DNA of 64,000 nt from Oxyruncus cristatus. Lineage: Eukaryota; Chordata; Aves; Passeriformes; Cotingidae. The notes below the pieces were generated by a model. The model saw nothing but the letters and a program-made list of their open reading frames with translations, did no database searches and had not been told where the DNA came from. Shown here piece after piece: positions 12,701 through 24,634 of this stretch (the first letter of the stretch is position 1; each line of letters starts with the position of its first letter). The stretch spans positions 758,935 to 822,934 of the forward strand of contig VXAY01000779.1 in NCBI GenBank assembly GCA_013399855.1, in the 5' to 3' direction. Both the position numbers and the translations under genes were made by a program.

Positions 12701-13479
12701 TCTAATCTAGCAAAAGACCCTCACAAAAGTTTATGAAAGTTAGCAGTGTGGTGGATCCTTTCCCGTAACTTCTTTCTCTCTTGTCCTCTTTTTGTTGCCA
12801 ACAGGAATCCTCTGAATTTCCATTATTTTGAAAATTGCTAGCTTTGGACATGCTTTGTTACTAACATCCATCTGGTGCTGTCATTTAAGCTAGAGCTAAA
12901 CAGGTTGTCACACGCTCAGAGATCAGCATAAATGCCCTGGCATCAAAGGTTCACAGCCACAAAAGACCAGGCTGCTTCTGAAAAGACACGAGGATCAAGT
13001 CCATTGCAACGCAAATGTGGCCGATTCCCTAGCTGGTGTTTTGTTTCTGTCTGGGCTTAGAGAGGGGAGGCTGAGGACAAGAAAGGAAATGTTCTGTGGG
13101 AAGATGATCTGGCATTTTTTCTCATTCTCCCCACACACGCATTCCAGAGAGTTATACACCAGATAAGCAGCAAGCACTGTTTGGCTGGCTAACTGCTACA
13201 CAAGCATTATGGACCATCTGGGGACTTATAAAGACTGAAGGATATAAGTTGAAGTTGTGCTGGAAGTAGAGTCTGAGCTGGTATCCTATGTCTAAATACC
13301 AACACAGCTGCTTAGAGCAGGAAAGGAGAACCGTCCAAAGGAACAGCAGCAGGGGCTCCTCTTTATGAAGGATATTACTCTCGAGTAATTGAATTGGTTG
13401 TGACTCTCATTTAAGCCCATGAAATAAGATTCTCATTAACAGAAGGAGCTACAGGGGGTACAGCAGCAGACTCAAAGGC
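9721..13479. other. Unique non-coding sequence with a short poly-A run
   Basis: A run of about 13 A lies at 10064-10076. The rest is unique, with no recognised transposon. Frames of up to 127 codons around 9665-10048 (minus strand) run partly antisense to the CR1 fragment and show no domain. Confidence 0.5.
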
Positions 13480-13550
13480 TATTATTATTACTGCTATTAC
13501 CATCATCATCATCATCATCGTCATCATCATCATTATCATTGTTATTATTT
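13480..13550 (+). repeat. ATT/ATC trinucleotide microsatellite
   Basis: Interrupted (ATT)n leads into (CATCAT)n with one CGT interruption, then back to ATT. On the minus strand one frame reads as a run of Met codons, which is purely a result of the CAT repeat. Confidence 0.9.
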
Positions 13551-16500
13551 TGTTTCTTAAAGGGCCTCTGAGAGTGTTTTTCTGTGTCTTAAAATGCATA
13601 AGTTCCGGCCCTGGAACAGAGTCAGTGTGCTTCAGATAAAGAGAGGCTTAAAAGACAGCACATTCACATGAGGACAACCAGCTTGCTGGCTTTCACCATG
13701 GGCCAGTGTTAAAGGGACAGGAATGCTGTGGATACAATTTCTCATGAACTTTTAACAGGTGAACTGGGCTGAGTGTGGGGGAGGAGTCTCCCCCAAAAAC
13801 AAACACATATCCGCGCTTGTGATATTTTATGAACAAGAGATATATTCAGGGCTCTGGGGTGGAGTGAGCTTGATCTAAAACAAACAGGGTCTTTAGTCAC
13901 GTCTGAAGACCTTGTTAAAATTCTTTCTGCTTGCAAATCCCTCTGATAGAAGGGAAGCACGCTTACCTCCAATGTGACTGTGGGTCGGGGTTTTGCCAAG
14001 GGTGAATTTGCCCCTCAGTGACTATTTACTGAATCCTAAGCACATGCTGGCTTTTAAAAGGCCTTTTCTCAAAACACCAGACTCTACTTTCCTCCAGCTG
14101 TTTAGCTTCATGCTACAGTCCAACCTCCCCCAGTGGCTGCTCTTCACCAATGTCATTCGTCCGAATGCTGCAGCCTAATCCTATTTCTAAATTAACTCGG
14201 TGCCTACAGTGGATACCAGTGATGGCTGAGGGCTCCCTGTACCATGTGCTGTGTAAGAACAAGGCACAACAAACAGGGAAGAAAATTCTCTGACTTGAAG
14301 AAGCTTCAGACAAGAAGAGAGAGGAAAGGCTCAAGGGAAATGAAGGGAGGCTCCCATAGTTACTTGAACCAGCAAAGAATACTGATCCCCGAATCTGCTG
14401 ATTCTTAGCCCATATCCTTCTCCCCTCAGTTAACAGCTGTACTAGAGAGAATTTATTCAACCAGCTCATGCAGATGACTGGCATCACTAGAATTAGTCTA
14501 GGTTTTACAAGCAGTCTGATTTTGACTTGAACAAGATGCTTGGTATGTCTCATACACCCTGAAACCACTGAGGCTCAGGTGAAACTACATGACACACTGA
14601 TTAACCTTCTCTTTCTTTTGTTCTTTATAAATGTTGAGTGATTTTTTCAGCAGAGACATGTCTCAAGTTCCAGGGAAACCCTCAGCCAAGAGGGGATGAA
14701 AAAAAAAAGTATCAGTCATCCATCATATAATTTCCAAGTAATACTTGAAAAATAAACATTGCAGGGCACGTCTTTGTAGACAGATTTTCAAACACCTAAT
14801 GTGAGAGATCCAGCTATGCCCAATGCCAGTGCATTTCAGACACAGTTTCTTCAGAATGGTTTCATATGGAGTGCAGAATTTGGTCTCCCAGCCTCATCAA
14901 AATGCTTATGGGTTAGGGCTATTGTAAGTTTTTGGAAAGTACTTCAAAAGGCACTTCAGTTGAAGAAATAATTATTATATAAGTTACAGCTGAGTATTTA
15001 TAGGATAATTGCCTTTCCAGAAGTGTACCTCTAACACACCCTGGCATTGATGTTTTCAGTACTAGGGTGAAGACCAAAACTAAGTGAGATCAGCAGGAAA
15101 TCCATATTCATTTCAAATTCATTTAGCTACCCCAGGATACAAAAATAAAGTCTTATACAGTCAAAGACAGAAAATCATTATAATAAGAAAAATATGGGCT
15201 AGATGAAGGTAAGTGATTAGGTATGTTTGGGCAACCATAGACTTTTCAGGAGGAAATCAGTCCAGATCTTGTCTTTATTTGCAACTTCCACATTCAAATA
15301 AAGATTGTCATTCTATATAAACTAATTAAAAAGAGCTTCTGCAACTCATTTGGGTCAAGTACCACAAATAAAAGAGGAGTTACTCAAAAGGTAGAAAAAT
15401 CGGAGAGCATCACACAAATCAAAAGGCAAGTAAGTGGTAAAGATTTTTTTTCAGTAATCTCTTCAACTCCATTAAGAGCCATTCAGTATGAAGGCACTGG
15501 AGGTGGCTCAGGTAGTCCACAAGCCTGAACTATCAGAGGCCTGAGGCAGTGTTCTAGGAACGTGTCACTACATGCTTGCTCTCTTCTTGTCGCTCTTCCT
15601 TGTGTTTCTTCATTGCCCATGACCTGCTGCAGAGTGGCCCATAGCTGGCACCGGGCAGCTCCTGCAGTTCTCACAAATCTCACAACGGAAAAGAAGCTCT
15701 TTTAGGCTCTGTACATTAGTGCTATCCTCAACTCTGGTTTTCTCACCTCTACTCTTGGTCCTCTTGCTTGCAGAGTTGTTGAAAGAGGAGATATTCAACA
15801 GAGAACCACCAAAGAGAGCCACATGGACCAGGATGCCAATAACTGCTTCTCCCCGGTGTAGTGGAGGTCAAGAACACGTCCTTAACACCTGTAAGTGTTA
15901 CACACAGTGGGAGGGAGGTGTCAGTCCTTTGCACTGGTCCCAAGATACGCACTGAAGAATTCAAGCTTTCAGAGTGTGCAGAAAAGATGTTCTAGAATGG
16001 TGCCAGGTAGGTGCAACTGTCACAGGATCATCAAAATGTTCAGAATATTTTTATGCATCCAGAGCATTCTCAGAGCAAACCCCATTTGTTCCTTGTTCAA
16101 GGCAGCAAGAGCTGTGCTTGGAGGTTTTGTTTGGATGGCGGCCCTTTAACCAAACACAGGGGCTGGTGTGTTCCTGATAAGGCAAAGCTCTCCCTTGGCA
16201 AGCTCGTTTTGCTCCAGAGAGAATCACTGCCCTTGTCTGGATAGAAGGACAGAGGATTACGAGAGTTTATAGAGGATGATGGTGAGAATGTGGTGTAATT
16301 ACTGTTATACAGATGGGGAAAGGCTCCTGGCTCCAGATGGATTCCCAGAGAATCAGATAAGCCATTTAGTGTACTTGTTGGCTCCTCATCCATTTAAATT
16401 GCTTAGCAGCTGGGTGCTTCTCCATAGTTTGGAAAAGCAAAGTATGGGGATAGATCAATGCCATAAGTTCAGCAAGGTGGAAGATCTGCTCTCCACCCAT

Positions 16501-18003
16501 AGCTGGGGCTTGCTCGCAGAAATAAACGCAAGGACTTAAAATGTTTATTAGGCAGGGCAGAGTCTGGGGGTGGTTTTCCTTGGAGGTAGCAACACAACAG
16601 CTTGGGAGTGTTTCTAAGGTTCTGCTTTGCAAGTTGGTTGAAATACCCTCTTAGCTCAAGTTGCAGGGGAATCTGGTGTTTTGAGGCAGCCTAAATAATA
16701 GCTACGAAGACTTCCTTCTGGGCAGCAGATTTCACACATCAGTGGCAGCAGTACCTGCTGTTTCTATTTTTGGACTCAGAGAGAGTTCTTCCTCCATTAC
16801 CTCGGTTCTATCTTTAGGCCAAAAATCCTGTGAGAAAGAACAGAGTTTGACAAACAACACAAAGGAAGCTGTCAGGTATGGTTGTGCTCTCTTGGCCTGG
16901 AGCATGCACACCATTACACCATGTCCACCACAGGTACTGCAGGTACTCCATGTGATTTCTCTTGGTCTTGAAATGTTCCAACACAAACAGCAACACAGGC
17001 AATCACCCAGGGATGCTCCCTAAGTCCTATATTGAACAAGAAAAGTATTATTTGAAAGATGGTAATCTGAGAAAACTTGAAGACTCCAAAGTTTAGGGTC
17101 AGCAAGTGGCTGCTTAGATGAGCAAGCAAGGGAAAGATGGATTGATAAACAGCCCATCAGAGTGGAAGCTGACAGTTTTGTGTTCTGTTTTCTGTCCCTG
17201 TGAATCACATCAACCCACTGACATGGTGTTTCCTCTCATTTTGAAATGGGGAGAGGGCTCCTGGGAGCACAGAGGCTTCAAAGGTCAAAGCCATTGTTCT
17301 ACTGGATGTTGCACTTGTTAATGTCATGATGAGAGCTTAATAACATCATGTTGATTTCCCCCTGACTCACTTCTCTTCTAACCTTTCTGCAGCCTTAAAA
17401 AGGAAACATAAAAAAAATTACTGCTTCTTATGCATGAACAATTGCTTTCAAACGCCAGATCTCAGTCCAGAGCCTCTTGGAAATGAGTCAAGCTCAAAGG
17501 AGTCTGTTTTCATATATTTTCCCTTATCAGTCCCCATCACAGATCGAGGTTTGTGGTTTTACAGCTGATGGCAGGTTGCCTGCATATCTCAGGGCTGAAA
17601 TGCAAAAGTAAGCCAAGCATGAAGACAGTATCAGCTTGACGCTACATGCCTTTCTAGGGCTATTAGATAAGAGATACTGTTTGTACAGAGCAAACCTGTT
17701 ACCTCAAGAAAACAAAGCTGGTTTTAACTGTGGCTTGCTTTAACCTCCTTCTTAGACAACTCTGCAAAGTATGTGAGTTTAATATATGGACAGACAGATC
17801 ATCAGCTCTACATCACTGACCCCAATGTGGCAGGAACAAGCTGAAAATATGGTCTAGGGCTGAGCTACTTAGTACATGACCACAACATGTATCATCTGAG
17901 GCTCACTACCAGTCTGTAGAAGATCAGCTTTCATTTGATCTTCAGCTAAAAGACCCTTTAACAGTGAAGCACTTCCAGAGGGTGGTCTTGACGCCAATCA
18001 CAA
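13551..18003. other. Unique non-coding sequence; one very weak MIR-like patch
   Basis: No gene is supported. Around 16300-16330 the words ATTACTGTTATACAGATGG and GGGGAAAGGCTC recall antisense MIR, but the match is too short to call separately. A 151-codon minus-strand frame at 14113-14568 and many overlapping frames at 15.5-17.2 kb have no recognisable domain. Confidence 0.5.
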
Positions 18004-18019
18004 TGTGTGTGTGTGTGTG
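18004..18019 (+). repeat. Short (TG)n microsatellite
   Basis: Eight TG units in a row followed by GG. Confidence 0.85.
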
Positions 18020-19112
18020 GGATACTCCTCGTCATTCTATTTGGGGAGTACACACAGGTCCTTGTTTCCTGATGGTTCAAACTGAGAATACTGTTGCTCC
18101 CTTCTGTCCCACATACCTGGTTTCCTTCCTGTGGAAATGGTGGCACTGGAGTTGCAGTGAGGACTGATGCACACACACATCTCTCTCCCAACCACATGGT
18201 TCAGATTTGTATGGGCAAGCTTTTGCATGCCCCAATTTAAAATATAGTTTGAGTACACTTCTGCTCTGAACCACCCTTTCAAAGAGTCTCTCTCTCTATT
18301 CCTTAAATCATTCACTCTAGAAAACATGGAGACCTCCAAAATGCAATACAAGCTCTTTTGTGTATTATATATTGCCTGTTTGGTAAATGATGGTTTTTTT
18401 TCTTTACCACAGTCAGCCACTGTGGAGTAGGAGTCGTCATATTCCACTAAACAGCAGGAGATTTCTCTTATCCTGGGTGAGCCCATTTCTATGGTAAAAA
18501 TTGGATTCTGTATTCTTTTGCATGTCCCAAGAAAGATCACCTCTGAGGCTGTAAGTATGGACCCTGTACAATCAGAGTAAAGGTAGTTTGTGACCAGTCA
18601 GAAAACTTTCTGCTGAAAGGTGAGTTTGTTGGACTGGTGCTTGCTGAAGAATCAGAATTGCTGAACTACCCCATTCTTTAAACCTAATTGCATATGTGCT
18701 GCTCCAGTTACAAAGGCATAGCAGGAGCCTTTTCTTAAAATGTGTTGGGGTCAGACCTGTTTCCTAGGATTTTTCAGCTGGTCTGGATATGACCTTATGT
18801 TTTTATTTATCATCACAAAATTTCAACATAAATTGAACTTAAAACCCCCTACCCAATGTACTCTTGTACCATGTAAAAACCATCTGCAGAGAAAGATAAA
18901 CGTTATAGATTAAGACTGACTGATATGAACAAAATCTCTTGAAAGATAAGTGATTTGGCAAAGAAGTCAATTAGTTAAAAGAGACATTAGCCCCAAGTCT
19001 CTTAACCTGGAGTGGGGTGAAGCCCACTGAATGCTGAACATCTGAACTGACACCAACCAAGAATGTGGGCACTATGCTTGATCCGGAATTGGGCTTATAA
19101 TGTGAAAAGTGT
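18020..19112. other. Unique non-coding sequence containing the longest chance open frame
   Basis: The minus strand is open for 167 codons at 18037-18540, the longest in the window. I recognise no domain, and its predicted protein is not compositionally biased. At a stop frequency near 5-6% per codon, about one such frame is expected by chance in 64 kb. No splice-site or poly-A context supports it. Confidence 0.5.
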
Positions 19113-19134
19113 CTTAAGAGTTTAAACTCTTAAG
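19113..19134. repeat. Perfect 22-bp palindrome
   Basis: The left arm CTTAAGAGTTT is followed at once by its exact reverse complement, with no spacer. The next bases outside the palindrome do not pair. It opens a segment rich in CTTAA words and further inverted repeats. Function is unknown; it could be one end of an unclassified mobile element. Confidence 0.9.
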
Positions 19135-19344
19135 TTGGCATGACTCTGGTGTGCTAAGCTCCTCCATCAGAGCTAAGGTGGTTTAAGAATTTAGGGTCTT
19201 AAAAGCAGCATGATCTGCTAAACTGCTTTCAAGATTTAGGAGGACTTAATTCTTTATACCAGTTTAATATCTTAAAGTGGCTGAGCCACTTTTGCTGGCT
19301 TAAAAAGTTGTCAGAGTTGAGGCTAGGTGACATTGGAGGGACGC
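19135..19344. repeat. Imperfect repeats and hairpin arms between palindrome and CR1-like tail
   Basis: Two related units are visible: CTTAAGTTGGCATGACTCTG (from 19129) and CTTAAAAGCAGCATGATCTG (from 19199). Each is followed by GCTAA, and the spacing is about 70 bp. A 9-bp inverted repeat lies at 19274-19292: arms AAAGTGGCT and AGCCACTTT around one G. The unit pattern is degenerate, and I do not recognise the family. Confidence 0.5.
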
Positions 19345-19412
19345 TGTTGTGCAGGGGATTGGATCAGACCAGTGTGGTGTGGCCTTCTGGCTTCCCAGTC
19401 TGAATCTGCTGT
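19345..19412 (+). mobile_element. CR1-like 3' tail, sense
   Basis: GTGCAGGGGATTGGATCAGA is followed by TGGCCTTCTGGCTTCCCAG. This resembles the terminal part of old CR1/L3-type LINEs, where GGGGATTGGACTAGATGA leads to GGTCCCTTCTGGCC. The octamer tail is not intact. The piece might instead be the 3' tail of a SINE that borrows the CR1 end, which would fit the repeat-rich segment just upstream. Confidence 0.5.
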
Positions 19413-22400
19413 ATGTTTTTCAAGGTCATTGCTCAAACAATTCCAAGCAGTTGGCAAATAGAGACTGGGACTGTTTGCCAGTCAAATCTAGTTCAAGTAT
19501 TCTATGAGTCAATATCCAGCCATTGTTTTGCTTATTTGTTCTTCTAATCTTCCAAATCCCCCATAAAACCTATATATTTTTGCACTGCCCTCCTCTTCTT
19601 ACTTTCAATGACAGCATGTCTGCTATTTCTGGAACTCCTTGAAAATCTGTGCCAAGTTTTCTATTGATGCCAGGTTTGTCTCCCACCCTTATATTTTCCT
19701 TTCCTAGATACAGCCATTTTTTACTTGTCTTTATACTCTGGCAAGAGGATCTCAGCTTTAGGATCTGGTGCCTGACAATACAAAAGTGGTGAGCATGGGG
19801 CCATCTGAGAGCCTCTTTCAAAGCTTTTCTCCCTGTGTCTGTTTGTCAAGTAATTTGTATGTGCCTCCTGCAGAAATCAGTGGGACACAGGGTACTCCCG
19901 ATTAATTTGAACATGAGGTTGTCTCCAGTCATGACTGGCACCAGAAGGCAGGTCATGCAATCCAAAACAGAGAGTTGTTGAATGGTCTGCTCAGCCCTTT
20001 CCTCCCTCTCTACTTGAAATGTTCCCAACTGCTCATAACTAGACAATGGCTTAAACTTTCAGCTCTCTGCATTCCAGCCTTCCTGTGGCAATGAGTCCCA
20101 CTGTCCCATGAAAACAAAACATTCATTTCTTTCCATTAAGATGGAATTTGTCACTTTTTGGTTCTTCTGGCTGAGCCTTCCCTTATCATCAGAAAGGGAG
20201 AAGATTGTCTCTTTTATATTTTTAATTCCCCTCTTTGTGATACACAACACTATTGTCTTCACTTTCTTTTTGCCTGACCTCTGTGAGACCCAGGTGTTCT
20301 CAGCATTTTGAACCTAATGTCTAGATATGAAAATAAGGGCCCCAGGTTAGGTACCTTATCTTGGAAATTTAGGCCATGACTCTACTCTCCAGAAAATCTC
20401 CTAAGTGTACTGTACTTATATTTATCATCAAACTTAAACTTCAGGCAACTTTACCTCCTCTGTCCTGATACCTAGAGTAGATGTGTGCACACATCTAGGT
20501 ATATACATGCATACATCCCAGTAATGTGGGATTACTTACACCTCAGCTATTTGGAATCAAATGCCACCTTTTTTAGCAAGTCAAGGGAAAGCAGCATTAA
20601 ATTTTCTGTAGATAAATCCAGGTAGGATAAATTGCTTCCTGTGGTGTTCAGCCTCTGCTAGAAGCTTGATTTCTAGTTGCTGAAAGCTGGTGAAAAGAAA
20701 CCTGTCCTACAGGCACTCTGACTCTGGGGAAAGGTTAAAACTCGACCTTCTGTTGGCTAGTCTTTGATATGTCCCAGTTCAGCAGGTGGGATGGTCCCTT
20801 GGGTTATGTGAAAAACCATGAGAATCTCTACAGAGGGCTCTGACATAAAGTTTTGCCTGAGCTAAGAATAAGGACAAAAATTGGTAAAGTAGTTTAAAAT
20901 GTGTTTTTGATGCTTAATTATCACTGTGGGCTGTTTATTGGCTCTGGAGAAAAGCAGAATAGCTGTTGGGATCAGTCAACTGTGTATCCCCTCACTGTCC
21001 CAGGCTATGGTCATGGTCCCTGAATCCATTGTCACATGCTTTCCTCTGCCCTGAGCACACTGACAAATTGTCCAAATTGCAACTCTTTAAAGAATGGCCA
21101 ACCACCGGATCTTCTTTCAGGGAAAACAAAACAAACTGCCTTTTTTGTTTTATTATAATCAGAGGCTCCCTTTTTAATCATTCCAGTTTCTAGTCACATG
21201 GAACATGAACTGCCTAAGAGAGCTTGAGGAGAGAGAAAGAAGGAGAGCTTAGACAAAAAGTTTCCTCACTGGGGACAGGAAAGCTCCACAGCCAGGCAGT
21301 GGAACAGGAGCCTTTCTACTTGAGGTCAGGGTTTCGAAGGCTGCAGTTAGTGGCTTTGGGAGGTTGTTCCCTTAGACTGAGAAGAATATGGGATGGATGA
21401 CATCTGCCCTTATACTCCAGGTGGGTCCAGTCTCTACATCTTGGTCCAATTACCTACACTGACATCCTGGAACACAGTTTTGGGTTTCAGTGATCATCTA
21501 CATAAAACCTCCCAGTTTGCCATGATTAGGTGATTTGCCTGTAGAGGTTAACACAGATTTTAACATCACCTGTGAGAAGAGGGAGCAGGGAAGAACATAG
21601 AGATCTCAGGAAAAACTGCAGACTTTTTAGGAGTCTGGAAATTTGCTTTCCTTCGTATTTCCACAATATAAAAAATTCTTTCCCTTATCCTTAGGTATAC
21701 TCAAATCCTGGGGTCAAAACCTGGCTCCGCATGAGTCAGCTTTTCTGGAATGCCCCTGGAATTTCGCACTTTCCTCTTAGAGGCTGAGCAAGCTTTGCAA
21801 CCATGCTGGACTTAAAGATTTCCTAAGGATGGAAAGCCCTCTCCAAAGCCTGATGGACATGTGTGAGAGATGTGTCTGCGGTAGGTACTGGTCTTTTGTA
21901 GCATGACCTTTATAAATAATGATATCTAATGAAAATATTAGTGAAAGGTCTTTCAGAGAATAGAAAGAGCAAAAAAAGCTCCTTTTGATGCTTCTTCCTA
22001 CTTGAAATCACTGTCTTGTATGTGTGACTGTATGCTTAAAACTTCCTTTGTTCTAAACTTCACCTTGAGCCTGCTAACTACTTCGTGTACCTCAATCCCC
22101 TGGAGCTGAAAAATGATTCTCATTTCCTTCAACAGGGTCCCAAATCCTTGCAAGTCACTACGTGAGGCCAAAGACTTCTACCATGCCAGCACAGGACCTC
22201 ACTTGAACAATGCCTCAGGTCCCTTCTATGTGAGCCAAGGAGCTTGCACTAGCCATATTCAGCTACCAGGAAGGCTTTGCATGTAGTTTCTCTCTTCAGA
22301 GCCTCCCATTTGGCCTCTGTGCCTGACAAATGCTTGTGAAGCTTCCTCAGGCCTGATCAGCCATGCTGGCGTGTGGGCGAGATCCAGCTGTGACCTGTTA

Positions 22401-22951
22401 TGGATGGAGGCATTACCTGGGGACTCAGACCCTTCCCTCTGCTCACATATGTGAAAGTGCCTTTCTCTCCATAAACGTAGAAAACAACTTTGCTCCAGCA
22501 CGGAAGAGGTCACGTAGCCAGGACACCGGGGCACTGATGGTTACTTCCCAGAAGACCTTTCAAACTGATCTGGAAGACATCTCTCTCACCAGTTTATCTG
22601 GCCCTGTGCTTAGCATGGGATGTAATATTTTATGTTCACTTGGGCCGGGACCAGGGATGTCATCCCATGGCTCCAAATGACGGCAAATCCACCCTGTCCC
22701 TTGGGGTGTAGCTCTCCCTGTACTGCATTACTCTTCCGCACAAAAACGCACGGCGTATTTCCTCTGTGGGTTTTTCTAATTTTCAAACTGCAGCCTCGTG
22801 GATTCTCTCATGCCTCTGGCTGCTAGATCAAAGATTCATTTTATATCAGAGTTTTTCACTCCATGAGTCCCCTGATCACTTATTAACCTGTTAGTTCATA
22901 CACCATCTCACAAACCGCTCTCCTTTCCTCTCTTGCTGGTAAGCATGTTTG
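19413..22951. other. Unique non-coding sequence, nothing recognised
   Basis: No transposon, RNA or gene signal that I trust. A few CpGs cluster around 22495-22530 and 22745-22755. A 105-codon frame at 22363-22680 (plus strand) has no recognisable domain or splice context. Confidence 0.5.
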
Positions 22952-23066
22952 CCAGGCTATAAATCTTTCTGGCAGCTCTTCTTTGAGCTTCCTCCAAGTT
23001 TTCTTTTTAAAGTGCCAGCTCCAGGACTGGACATAGGATTTTATTCTCACATGTTTGCCAGAGGTT
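22952..23066 (-). mobile_element. Decayed CR1 LINE fragment, antisense
   Basis: On the plus strand the order CAGGCTATAAATCTTTCTGG, CTTCTTTGAGCTTCCTCCAA, TTTTTAAAGTGCCAGCTCC and AGGACTGGACATAGGATTTT matches the antisense of old CR1 copies. Those read TTCTTTGAACCCTCTCCAA, then a TTTTTAAAGTGTGG-like block, then ACTGGACACAGTATTCC. It is truncated at both ends and no frame is preserved. Confidence 0.65.
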
Positions 23067-24214
23067 GGTTTCACGAACTCATTTGAGAATACATCTCCTT
23101 TTATTTATTTCTACCAGTTCTGGATGAAAAAAGGAAGAAGGAGAAAGAAAATGATAGTGTATGATGTTTCTTTTAAGTATGTGATCCTAACATGGAGGAA
23201 TTTTTCATGGTTTTCTGGGGACCACCCAGTGATTCTTTTTGTAACATCAAGCAGCAGTTGCCATCTTATCTTTATGAGACTTAACAACAGATGTCCAGAA
23301 AAAAGCTGGTTTTGAACAGCATCAGCATCAATCTCATGTATTTCTCTGACCCTGGCCAAAAAAATGGCTGTCCATGCTGAGCAAGACTGGGTTGAAGTGT
23401 TCATGTTGAAAACACTGCCACAATTTTTGTAGCGGGATACCTCTCTCAGCTCCCATGAATTAGGGAAAGGCTCCATCCTTGTCTGTGCTTGGATGTACCA
23501 TACCTTGGTCAGAGATGCCTTTGCCCAGCCTTTGTGCAGGCATTTGTCCAGTCCTGCTCCAGAGATTGCCATGGGTCTCCTCTAGTCTCTGGGGAGTGAG
23601 ACTCTTTATGCAACAGAGTCTTTCAGGACAGGATGTTAAAAGAACCCCAGCAAGTTCATAAGGCCAGGTTTGGCTAAGGATAGCAGTCATGGCTCACATA
23701 TGGCAGGGAGGAGACTGTTTGCTTTAGAAGTGTTTTTTTTAACTTGAAAAGAGAATTAGAAGTGCTTCCAACAGTCTCCATTTTTCTCTCTCATATGTAT
23801 ACATATCTATATGTATATCTATGTACTTGAAAAACGCAAGCCACAACTTTTGGTTTAAATTTGATCTGACAATATCCCTTTAACATGAAACTCCAAAGCC
23901 GTAATTGATACCCCAGTTGGACATTATCATAGATTATTTCCTGTCTGTGTTTTGACTGTCCTTGTCGAATGGCTTCCAAGCCCAACACAGAGTCAATGAA
24001 GAGAAACAACCCTCAGCTACTATTATTCCCGTTACTCATTCTACCAAAATAATAAAAATAATGAAACCACAGCCTGCCTTGAACAGTAAAGATCTCTTAA
24101 AAGCCCTTCCTAAGCTGAGCCTTGACGTATCTTGCATATCTTAGGGAACAAAAATAAAGTTGGTAGGTTGGAGGGAGGAATTACCAGTGATGTTCCTTGG
24201 CTGGGCTTGTGTCC
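23067..24214. other. Unique non-coding sequence with a TA/TG-rich patch
   Basis: 23792-23825 is a CATATGTATACATAT-type low-complexity patch that includes a perfect 14-bp palindrome. A 153-codon minus-strand frame at 23111-23572 has no recognisable domain and no link to the CR1 protein. Confidence 0.5.
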
Positions 24215-24550
24215 ACAGCGCACACACAGCGCACACCGCCTTGGGTGCAGATGTAGGCACTCGGAACTCCCTGTCCCACCCAGGGCTGACCACCCAGCTG
24301 CCGTGAGCCCCGGCCACGCGCTGGCTCTGCCGCGGCACTGCCAGCGCCCCGGCAGGCGGGAGCCCATGTGCGGGTGGCCGTCTGTGCAGCTCCATGGTCT
24401 ACACCGGCGACAGCAAACCCGGCCTTCAGGGGGGCTGAGCAGGGGCTTGCCAAGGAGAATTACGGGCCTCCCCTCCCAGCTCTCCGTGAGGGCAAACATG
24501 GTGGGTAACGACTGAGGTACAAACCCCAACGAATGCTAGACAGCCGCCGT
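24215..24550. promoter_or_regulatory. Isolated CpG-rich patch (CpG-island-like)
   Basis: By hand I count about 21 CpG dinucleotides in roughly 310 bases with GC well above 60%, in a window where CpG is otherwise scarce. This would meet or nearly meet classical CpG-island limits. Overlapping open frames of 84-139 codons occur on both strands, which is expected where stop codons are rare. On the minus strand one frame starts with an ATG in good Kozak context (ACCATGG at about 24395) and encodes 84 residues without a recognised domain. CCAAT words lie to the right, at about 24723 and 24752. This could be a promoter or first exon, a GC-rich exon, or merely a local GC patch. Confidence 0.45.
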
Positions 24551-24600
24551 GCCAAAACTGAGCTAGGTGATATTTTTCATCTAAGGCTTTTTGTACTGGG

Positions 24601-24634
24601 AGAAAAAAAAAGAAAAAAAAAAAAAAAAAAAAAA
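24601..24634 (+). repeat. A-rich homopolymer tract
   Basis: Nearly pure A with G interruptions; the longest clean run is 22 A at 24613-24634. It lies about 50 bp beyond the CpG-rich patch. No retroposon body can be identified to its left. Confidence 0.9.

Noticed and set aside
13411..13599. Peptide with a run of Met residues
   Set aside because: Direct translation of the CAT trinucleotide repeat.
14113..14568. 151-codon minus-strand open frame
   Set aside because: No recognisable domain, overlapped by other frames, and within chance expectation.
16290..16335. MIR-like words near TACAGATGGGGAAA
   Set aside because: The match is too short and lacks the MIR core; noted in the regional entry only.
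18037..18540. 167-codon minus-strand open frame, the longest in the window
   Set aside because: About one frame this long is expected by chance on two strands of 64 kb at this composition. No domain, splice or poly-A context was seen.
21281..21340. CAGTGGAACAGGAGCC, like an internal CR1 block
   Set aside because: Adjacent CR1 blocks are missing in the expected order.
23111..23572. 153-codon minus-strand open frame beside an antisense CR1 piece, considered as CR1 protein
   Set aside because: No reverse transcriptase or endonuclease motif is visible, and the CR1 match does not extend into it.
24110..24529. 139- and 127-codon frames on both strands of the CpG-rich patch as genes
   Set aside because: Stop codons are rare in GC-rich DNA, so long frames on both strands are expected. 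No domain was recognised. Kept only as a CpG-rich patch.
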